This document shows, piece after piece, positions 52,501 to 63,600 of a stretch of DNA of 64,000 nucleotides. Location: positions 5,108,077 to 5,172,076 of the forward strand of contig NW_022145604.1 of NCBI RefSeq assembly GCF_000002235.5, written 5' to 3'. Position 1 is the first letter of the stretch. Each line of letters begins with the position of its first letter. The stretch comes from Strongylocentrotus purpuratus. Its lineage: Eukaryota > Echinodermata > Echinoidea > Camarodonta > Strongylocentrotidae. Under the pieces are notes generated by a model that did not search any database, was not told the DNA's origin, and saw only the letters and a program-made list of their open reading frames with translations. A program made the translations under genes and the position numbers.

Positions 52501-55500
52501 ATTCTGCAATCGTATTTGCTGCTATGCATGTCTATTGAATATTTGTCTAAATAAACTTTATACCATTCCGAAATATTGATACACATACGAAAGTGAAAAT
52601 ATATCGCATATTAAGAACTGAAAGGCTTTCTTTCTGTGCTAATGTATGCATGAGCTATTGATCTATTGACCATCAGCAAGCGATATCTATAAATGAAAGT
52701 CTACAACACATTTCGTCCGTACGTGTATTTTGTCTGACGGACAACAATACCCGGACCGTGATTGGTGGAACGGTAATCTATACGAAAGCGACCTGATGAT
52801 GTCATTGAATCAATTAGGCTTTCGGTTTGCTGGTAGAGTGCATTGAAAACGGAAATATATCTATAATCATATAGTATAATATTTTGACAAAGTAAAGGCA
52901 GACTTAAAAGGTAAGGCGTGGGGCTGCATTGGACCGTGCTAGACATCCTCTATGGTAAACCAATAATATGAAAACATTGACAATTTTTATTGACATAAGT
53001 CAGAAAAATCCCTTAACATCAGGATCATGACTGGAAAAGTAAACAGGATTTCGTGTTATTCTAGATTTCTAATTTAACCATAATGCCATACATTTATTTG
53101 TATTATCTGATACACACATACCAAACACGACATGCAACACATTCAAACTATCATCTTCCTCTAACCAGGACAGTTTTCGCCCCCAAAACGATATCATACC
53201 AAGGAGTTTAATACTCGTATCTCCTTGATTATAAACAGGACCAAACTAATGGAGCAACATTGAATAGAATCTCAAACAGCTTAAAAACTGTGGCAGCTTT
53301 AAAAAAACAACATATTCAATTGTTATCATTGAATGTGTACGTGTAATGCACTACTATTCTAATCTATGACTCCCGACCTTGAACATTCCATTCTAAAACT
53401 ACCTCTTCTATCTTCTCATTCTTCTTCTGACTTCCATTCTTTACCTTCTCTTCCTATTTCTCTTTTTTCTTACACCCATCATCCATATTGTCTGTATACT
53501 TTGCTACACTTGGTACTTGCTTTTTACTTCTGTTGGGGGGGGGGGGGATTACTATACTTCTACCTGATTATGAATGACACTGTGTCAAAATGATTTTGAG
53601 GAACTGAAACTCCACAAGCTATGCTTTTTATTAAGTTTTTTTTTGTTCACATGTAATTTCGAAACTTGTGTTGTGTAGATGTCTTTATTGTTCACTGAAT
53701 ATCAATTTTGTTAATATGCTATGTTTTGTTAATGTATTGTTTTTTCATGTGAAATAAAAGAAACTAAACTGAAACTAAACCGAAACTGAATGAAATTCCA
53801 GAAACAACACGGTATTTTGTTGATCATAATCTCAGTAATCCAATGAAATCATTCAATCCTAAAGTCCAGGTAGGAAATCTCTATCATCCTTGTTAAAAAG
53901 TATAAGGCGAAACTAAATCAGTGGTCGTTAACTTAACTGATTAATTGAGGACACGGATAATAAAATCGAATGTTGATGTATCCTTCCTATATGTTTGTTT
54001 ATAAAGCTTAAACGGCCTTGTTAAGTAACGTGATAATGCATAAATAGTCATTTATGACTGAAAATGCCTCTAAGCTTAAACACCAACTGCAACAGTGATA
54101 TATACAGTTTTATTTAGTACATGTCACCTTGTTCAAGATACATTTTCGACTCTTTTTATTTACTCAAGTTCTATACTGCTGCATTTTCATGTACACAACA
54201 TACGAATAACACATGAAATTGAATGAAATTACTTTAGTACTTCTAGGTGTCTTTTCTTTAATATCTCGAACACAAATAATGGAATAATAAATTTAGTCGA
54301 CACTTTTGATTGTTCAATTCACAAACAGGGCATGCCTGAGTGTGTAGGCATTTATGTGTACGCCAAGGTCGTGGATTTTGTTTTGCCATCCACGGTTCTA
54401 TGAGTCTGCATAATATTTGTTTGTGTTCTACGATGACTGATGGACGCGTAAACATGTCACTGATTTGCAATGTGACACGAGTATAATGGTCTAGCATTGT
54501 GTTGTTTAGACATTATACGGGCATATCTTCTGTTCAGTAATTTTAAAACTGTCACGAACTTGAGTATGGAGCATGAAAACTGAAACCATAGCAGTAGGCC
54601 CACGTATAGTGACAAAAGGGAGTTTTAGCCATTTATCAAAATTTAACAATTAACAAAATAGCAACAAATCAATAAAAATTGTTACGGTAAGCCAGGTTAA
54701 CCTTAAACCTGGCAGTAACCTCTCATTAAATATTTCTCATGAGGAATTAACTTTTAATGAGATTATAGGCACATTACAGTCTTGTGTCTTTCGTTGCTGA
54801 TGTTTCATTTCACTGGTTACAGACGTGAGCAACGTCGTGTATTTATTCAAATGTCAGACATACGAATGTGATATACGTCCCCTCAAGGAACATTCACACA
54901 AAATCTCTTAACCGTCCCATTTGGAAATAGAGCATGTTCTATTCATTCACCCACATTATGGAATTATTTCCCATGTACTCTTCACCCCAGCACAATAAGA
55001 AACAATTGAAATCCCACCTCTTTTCAAGCGCATACCAGCATACATTCGTATTCAAAAGTTTTGTTGCTTTGTAATAATCGAGTTTATTGCAATGGGTATT
55101 TTGTGTATGGAATATATGAATTACAGCAAATCTACATTTCTAATTTAAGCGGTATCTTTTTATGTCATGTTCTAGTATATTATTTATGTAAAGCGCGTTG
55201 ATTTTTCTTAGGACAGATTGGATTTGAGATCCCAACTTTTATCGTGATACATTATAATTTTGAAATGCATGTGCGATTCATGAAAATGATCATTTTACTG
55301 TGCATTAGTTGTCTGATGACGAGTACACGAGATAAAAATCTATTACATCCAATAGGTCACGGTGGATCATAAAATACAGAAAGGAAAAATACAACATTTA
55401 TATTTTTTCAATCTTCTCTTGTTTCATTTTGTTACCATGATTCAGGGTCATCGTTGGTGCACCGCGATTTCAAACATCTGAGCCGGATGTTACACGAGGG

Positions 55501-58500
55501 GGCGCTCTATTCAGATGTCCTCTCACACCCCTAACCAACCCAGGAGAGTGTGAAGAGCTTTCAGCCTTTGACTCATTAGGTAATTATTTGTTTTAAACTT
55601 GTATTGGAGCTGGAGGAGTTTTAAAGCCCCACTGCACTACTTGTAGCTATTTGCGCCCTCTACATAGCAAACAATGCCTGTTGGTCCCCCATGTTCCCCT
55701 TTTTCTTTGAGAGCTGATTTGATGAGATAACCACCTGCCAGTGACCAGGCAGGGAGGTTTAACCCCCCCCTCCCCTGGCCAAACTAGTGCAGACAGGCTT
55801 TTAAAGGGAATTGCACCCGATATTTAATCGGTTTTGATAAAATCACTAATGTTAGAAACACATCAGTGACAGTTTAAGATAAATCCGATAAGAAATAAGA
55901 AAGTTATGAATTTGTAATGCTGTAATTGTTGTTGTTCATTATGTTGTTGTTGTTGCTGCTGTTGTTGCTGCTGTTGTTGTTGGAGAATGAGTAGGAGGAG
56001 GAGGAGGAGGAGGAGGAACTCGTAGCAGAAGCAAGAAGTCAATGCTTATACGACCATTTAAGATTTGATTACTTGCTCAAATTGAGTTACGGAGATGAGT
56101 GTATTATTACTTACGCATGGAATAACATTGTAAATGCCTACATGTCATGATTTTGTCGTATGTTTTAAAGGTAAAGACCAGTATTGGAAACGCCCCAGTT
56201 TCAAAAAATGAAATGGAAGCTCTCATTACCAATCATGTGAAAGAATATGTTTTGAATAATTTGATGATAAAAAATTTGCCGGGAAACCGCCTACTAATTC
56301 ATATATTTGGTAAATTTGCTTCTCTCATGGTCTGTGAGAGATATAGGGTAGTCCCATATACATCTTCCTGTGTATAGTGCTTGTAACTTTACGAAGAATG
56401 GGCCAAATTTCTTATCATTTTGATGATTCCAGAACCTTGCAGATGCTAGATGCTAGATGATCAACCTTTTCTGATCGATTCCACAACGTTTCTTTCACAA
56501 TGCAATCGCATGACCATAACTGGTCTTTACCTTTAAGCTCAATGACTCAATATTAAAACATAAATTATCTTCCAGGTACCGACGACAACGAAGTAGGGGC
56601 GAAGATAGCAGACAAGTCAGGGCAATGGTTAGGAGCAACCGTAAAAAGCACCGGGGAAAATGGAAAAATATTGGTGAGTTTAAATAAGCAACTTGATTTT
56701 ATTTTTGCTTCTTTAATACCAATTATATCTCGCTAGATCTGTTTGTTACCACATGTGATTTATGCTGTATTTGAATTAAGGTAACATTTGGTGTTTTTTT
56801 TCAGTAAGATTTAAACATTTTCGTATGGTAAATTCACATTTACATAGTGATTAATCGATTGGTGCAAGTTAAATTTAAGTTTGGTTGAAGTATTGTCTAC
56901 TTTAGTTACAACCCAGACGTACATTCTGTTTCGTTCTCCTTGATGTTTCTCTACGTCCGACGCATAATTAAATTGATAACATAAAATATCCTTTTAATTA
57001 ATATACCAATATATTGTGGAGTGTGTGTACAGCGCTTTGTAACTGCAAGGAAAAGGCGCTATATTATTTATGTATTGGATTGGATTGAATTGTTAAATTA
57101 CTTTAATCAATTAGTTTCAAAGTATAAGAGAGACATTTTCTGTCCAGTCTATCTTTAATCATCTTCCGATCAATCTTAAAGCCTTAATTGGTTTATCTAT
57201 ACCGTGATAAATACAATGTATCACAGGAAGGTAATTTGTGTGGCACATAAACATCAAAATGTATACAAAGAATTTCAAAATGTAAATTACAAGGTACATT
57301 GTATGAGTTTGTATACTGAGAAGAACAAAGAGAAGAATCATTGGGAGCCTATAATTATTGGGGCTTAATAAAAGACGATGACCCCCCCCCCCAACGATTA
57401 GCAGTTACAGTATATAGAATAACTTAAAGTCCCACTGCACTACTTATAGCTACTTGCGCCCTCTATACAGCAAACAATGCCTAATCGATCACCATTGGTC
57501 CCCCATGGTTCACTTTTTCTTCTGTTAATTGAGAGCTGATTTGATGAGACAACCACCTGTCAGTGATCATGCCGGGAGGTATAATCCCCCTGGCCAAACT
57601 AGTGCAGATAAGCTTTAAATAAGCCATTACATATCACGGCAGAAGAATTTTTTATGGAAAAAATACACGATATCGGGAAATGTACCTCAATCATGGAAGA
57701 AACTGATAAAAGATATTGGGATAGTGGAGTATCATAGCTACAATCACTGAGAAAAGTATGACTTTACTTTCATTTTGGCAGGCATGTCGTCCGCTCTATA
57801 CGTGGTTTATCAAACCAGCTGATGCTACAAAGACTGCCCGAGAGCCGATAGGAGGGTGCTTCCTTGCCAACTCTGACTTCACCAACATAGAGGTGTATGA
57901 GCCCTGCCGCACCGGCCGCGGTAAGAATGCTTTCTTTTAAAGGCCCACTGCACTACTTATAGCTACTTGCACCCTCTATAAAACAAACAATGCCTAATCG
58001 GTGCCTGTTGGTCTCCCATGGTCCCTTTTTCTTATGTTAATTGAGAGCTCATTTGATGAGATTATCACCTGTCAGTGACCTTGCAGGGAGGTCTGATCTC
58101 TCAAGGCTAAACTAGTGGAGACGGGCTTTAACAGAAATTGTTGATGTAGATGAGAGGGGTACATGGGACATGTGTCCCCGCTGCCCCCACCCACCACTAC
58201 TGTTGTATTTCACCGAGAACATCGCTTTTTCTTTTCCTCTCTTCTCATTTTGTTTAATTTACTTATTTCACGTACCCCCCCCCCCCCTCATAAATACACA
58301 CACACATTTAGTGGCACCATACTGAAATTGGACTTTATAATCCGTTAATCATGTTGAAAGTAGATTGGAAAGTAAGTAAGGGCATTGTGAGAATCGTTCA
58401 ATTTCGACAACATTTTTAAACTTAACTTGCTGCTGACCGTTATGTGTCGTAATATTCAAAACTACAAATCGCCAGCATAAAATGAAAGAAATCATGAGCA

Positions 58501-60575
58501 GGGTCATCCTGATTTGTATTGATCAAATCCTTCTACCAGGCATTACTATAATTATTGTCATTTTCTTTTCAGAAAGCGAACAATCTGTATTTGGCATCAC
58601 CCATTGCGAGGCAGGAATTGCAGCAGATATAACTTCCGTAAGTTTCCTTTACATATTCGTTTTAAAGGTAAAGACCAGTTCTGGTCATGCGATTGCATTG
58701 TGAAAGAAACGTTGTGGAATCGATCAGAAAAGGTTGATCATCTAGCATATAAGTATTGGTGTGTACTGCAAGGTTCTGGAATCATCAAAATGATAAGAAA
58801 TTTGGCCCAGTTATATTATATATTGTATTACTGTATGGTTTATATATGTCATTTAATTTGTGGATATTTGAGTGGAAAATGAATAGAATCAAATCAAATC
58901 AAATCAAAATCAAGCACTGTATACATAAAGATGTACATGTACATGTATATGTAACTACGCGACACGTGCGCGATATCTACCCGGTCCGGATAGAAATAAT
59001 AATTTACCAAATATATCAATTAGTAGGCAGTTTCCCGGCAAAATTTGTATCAATACGTATTAGTCAAAACATTTTTTTTTTTTACATGATTGGTAATAAG
59101 AGCTTCCATTTCATATTTTGGGAGGGGGCGTTTCCAAAACTGGTCTTTACCTTTAAATTGACTCGATAATAATGCCTCAGATTCTGAAACAAAATCCTGG
59201 ATTTAGCTCATGCTGCAATCATAATTATAAACCTTCAGATCGGTCAGGAATCCCATGACTTCTACAAGCCGATAGCCTGTTTGATTATCAAGATATTTCA
59301 TTTTTCGTTTTCCTAACGGTTTTTATAAAACTACATGTACAGTGTATTGGGGGAAATGAGTATGGTAAAACCGGTCACTCAAAGATTTTTACTTTTTTGA
59401 GACACTTCATGATCATTTTGAAGCGCAATTTTTTAGAAATTTATTATATTACACCATATCACAGACACTGATATTACACGCAGGGCCATGCATCTCAGAT
59501 TTAACATTGTCAAACGATCCCTCAGGCAACCAATGCACTATGTTAACACACAAGCAAGTTGACAATCAGTTAAACCGAATGATATAGAGTGACATCTTCC
59601 ACACACTAAAATGAAATCTGTAAAATAGATCAATCACCTATTGACATACTTTAAAGGCCCACTGCACTACTGGTAGCTACTTGCGCCCTCTATATATTAG
59701 ACAAACAATGCCTAATCGATGACCATTAGTCCCCCATGATCCTCTTTTTCTTATGTTAACTGAGAGCTGAGTTGATGAGATAACCACCTGTCCAGTGACC
59801 TTGCAGAGCGGTCTAATCCCTCCTGTAAACTACAGCAGATAAGCTTTAAAGGTAGGCTTTACTACTTCAGCAAGGAGGGATTAGACCGCCCAGCGAGCCA
59901 GCGAGGTCACTGTGACAGGTGGCTATCTCATTAACTCAGCTCTCATTTAACATAAGAAAAAGAGGATCATGGGGGACCAACAGGCACCGATTGGGGAAGT
60001 TTTCTATATAGAGGGAGCAAGTAGCTACAAGTAGGACAGTGTGCCTTTAAACGAGAAACTTTAAGATTGACCCAAATCGGCAGTACGTTCGATCAGAAAA
60101 GTAGACATTGAATGTTGCCATTCAATCACTTTTGATCTTACTTCATGTGCTCCAAATTATATAGCAAATAGCATGATCCAATCAATGTGCATTTTTATTG
60201 TTTTTCCCCCAAACAGGATGAGATTTTGATCGGCGCCCCCGGAAGTTTCTTTTGGCAAGGTAAGCAGGAGAAAATGAAGGAAAAAAATCCTAAATCTATT
60301 TTCTTTCAAACAATGCCATAGGGGAGGTCTATAACGATATTCACAGATAGATAAACATGGAGGAAATGTTTGTTTGAAATGCATGGGGAAATTGTATAGC
60401 TGGGATTCCCATGTGACACTAACAAAGGATGGGGAAGGTAAAGAAGGAAAAGTTGGAGTGAGGGGGTGGGGCAATGGAAGGACAGAGGGGATGGAGAGAA
60501 ATGGGAGATGGAGAGAGGGGAGAGGGGGAAAGAGAGAGAGAGAGAGAGAATGAGAATGAGAGAGAGAGAGAGAAT

Positions 60576-60607
<32 letters not shown>

Positions 60608-60618
60608 GAGAGCGACAG

Positions 60619-60698
<80 letters not shown>

Positions 60699-63600
60699 TT
60701 GGGGGGGGGGCAACGTGGAAGAAGAAGGGCGAAGTTAGAATAATCTAGAGCTGAAAGAAAAGATGAAATACTCGATCCGTAGGCCCCCCCCCCCACCACC
60801 CCCCCCTTAAAAAAAAAATAATAATAATGTAGGACTACATTTCGATAAATGTACCAGACAAAATTGTGATTGTTCTTGTGTTTTCTTCTCTTTTGATCAA
60901 GGTCAAATATGGGTGACAGGTACAGATCTTCAAAGTGAACGGCGAACCAACGAGGGACCTGTCCGCTTTGACGATAGTTACCGAGGTTTGTACTGTCCTC
61001 CTTCTTTAAACCAAAATAGGGTCGATTATGATTCTATCGATCTATCCTGGGGAGTGTCTCACAAAGACTACGATCGATTTTAAACTGGACTTAACTATGG
61101 CAGGCTATTTATGCCATGGTTTGCTCTCACCATTTACTGGCATTTGTCTCTCAAGAGACGTACAAATCATGGTCACAAATCTACAGAATTTACATGTTTT
61201 GATAATTCATTATTGAAGGAAAACATATTATCTAAAGATTATAATGGTTAGAGCAAACAGTGGCATGAAAGGCCTGCCATACTTCAGTCAAACTTAAATT
61301 TGATCTTAGTCTTTGTGAAACACTCTCCTATATCTTCTCCGGGCTTGGGGTTGATTGCCTCCCCCCCCCCCCCCCCCCCCCACCCCCCTCCAACAACAAC
61401 AAACAATCTGTTCTCTGCCATACTAGCCCAAATGTACAGTGTCATTCCACTTCCAGTTGGTTCTCGGATTCCATATTGGTCTAGTTCATTCTACTATTCA
61501 TTCCGACAAATATTTTAAGAGTCCATCTTACCAGTCGGCCTTGAAAAGAAATATGCATTGTCACATTTCGACACCATTTGACCATCATGACAGGGTATGT
61601 ATTCTTACATTGAAAGCAACAACAACAAAAAAATAAGAGTACAATTTTGATTATTCTAATTATCTGATGTCACATTCTTATTGCAAGCGATTTGATTGAA
61701 ATCATAATTGTAATGGTAAAAAGTACGTGTATCTACTTTTAGTATTTATGATGTCTTTGATTATCAAAAGTAAATAATTTGCAATGCTTCCGCTCTCAGG
61801 TTTATTCCTAAAAATGTAAAGAATAACACCCTACAAATAAAATCGATTTATCAAACCATGGCTCACTCTCTTAGGACTCAGAGGAAAAGGAAATATTAAA
61901 GGTAATTATTACACATTATCATATTTTTTGCATTCAGGCTATGCAGTTGCTTTTGGTGATTTCAAAGGAGATTCCAGACCGGAGTATGCGGTAGGAATAC
62001 CTCGTGCCGACAATCTAGTCGGAATAGTAAGTCAAACTGAACCCTTTCAAATCAAGCTGATGGTGTTTTCTACCAAAGGTGAACACGGTATCGCTTTCAT
62101 GTCTGAAGGATTTAATCATAGGTAGCGCATCGATGGGTACTTGCGCCCTCTATATAGCAAACAATGTTTCAGAGCTGGTTTGATGAGATAACCACCTGTC
62201 AATGACCTAGCAGGGAGGTCTAACCCCTCCTGGCCAAACTAGTACAGACAGGCTTTAAAGGAAAATTTTCAGCTGGCATTTTACCACAAAAAAAATGTCC
62301 CATCAGCAAGCATGTATGCATGTAATTATGTAACCTTTGGTTTAAGATCAAACCGTTGATACCTTTTGTTAATGGCATAAAGAAATGCTTAAAGGTAAAG
62401 ACCAGTTATGGTCATGCGATTGCATTGTGAAAGAAACGTTGTGGAATCGATCAGAAAAGGTTGATCATCTAGCATCTAGCATCTGCAAGGTTCTGGAATC
62501 ATCAAAATGATAAGAAATGTGGCCCATTCTTCATAAAGTTACAAGCACTATACACAGAAATATGTATATGGGACTACCCTATATCTCTCACAGACCATGA
62601 GAGAAACAAATTTACCAAATATATGAATTAGTAGGCGGTTTCCCGGCAAATTTGTTATCACCATGTATTAGTCAAAACATATTCTTTCACATGATTGGTA
62701 ATGAGAGCTTCCATTTCATTTTTTGAAATTGGGACATTTCCAATACTGGTCTTTACCTTTAAACGTCAGAAACTCATTTGATTGGCCTGTGTGGGCCTCT
62801 TCCTTGATACAGAGACGGTTGGCTTTTCCAGCTGTCCACAATACGGACTTTTAGATTTGCACGACGACAACGTGAACTGCTACGTGTGACAGCCAGTGCC
62901 TTAAAAGGACGTCATACGTAGCAGTCCACGCAAATCTAAAAGTCCCTAATAACTCATGTGGCTCACGTAGCTGTCCTTCGTAATAGGCCGGTTTCCTAAA
63001 ATTAAAATTATATGCATACCATTTAAACAAAGGCTGTTCTTGACAACCCGAAATTTAGGAAATTTATTACCAGAGGCTTACCCGACATAGCAATAAACAA
63101 TGTATGCAGACTGCATTCCAAGTATTTTAGTGCATTCACTAAATAACGGATTGATTGAATAACTCGTCACTAAGTCCTCTGAAAAAAAGCATCTGCCAAT
63201 CTGAATATGTTAATTAACCAGTCTGTTGCAAAGTACATGTCTATACACAATCTTATTCTGAATGTTATTTACTCTACTAGAACTGAAGACCTTTACAAAA
63301 GAAAAGGTTGAGTCCCCGTAAAAAATAGAAACTAATTTGTGAACTCTCTGGGTCTTCTTAGTGTCACTTTGGATGCATAGAGTAGTTGAAATGTCCCATG
63401 AAAGAGTCGCTCTTCAAAATATGACAAGAGCTAGCTGAAAAGTTAAGACCAAACTGTCATGCCTTATAATGTAAATTTGTTGCTCACTATACTCAATTTG
63501 TGTGCAGAGCTTGTGATGTTCAGCACAATTGAGTCGATTTTCTTTCTATATTGATGATTAAAAAATTAAATAATCCCCACAGTAAACATCAATTTGTGTG

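Larger units (their letters stand above)
36668..55445 (+). other. Integrin alpha intron 1 (18.8 kb)
   Basis: The intron is bounded by AACAT/GTAAGT and TGATTCAG, with matching codon phase on both sides. Long first introns often carry enhancers, but I see no recognisable element of that kind. Visible contents are a MITE fragment (37.7 kb), MITE copy (39.6 kb), diverged tandem repeats (42.9 kb), 11-bp minisatellite and SINE (43.9-44.2 kb), CT and TTC arrays (45.5-48.2 kb), 197-bp duplication (48.6 kb), TTAA MITE (50.0 kb) and LINE 3' end (54.9 kb). The stretches 38.9-42.9 and 50.6-53.5 kb hold nothing I can identify beyond short homopolymers. Confidence 0.85.

Noticed and set aside
54258-54497. 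79-codon minus frame with cysteines (HTQACPVCELNNQKC)
   Set aside because: Looks slightly protein-like, but no domain spacing, splice signals or homology that I can name.
56147-56377. 76-codon plus frame before integrin exon 3
   Set aside because: Entirely within the TTAA MITE.
60306-60743. Frames of 90-135 codons around the GA array after integrin exon 6
   Set aside because: Microsatellite translation on both strands inside an intron.
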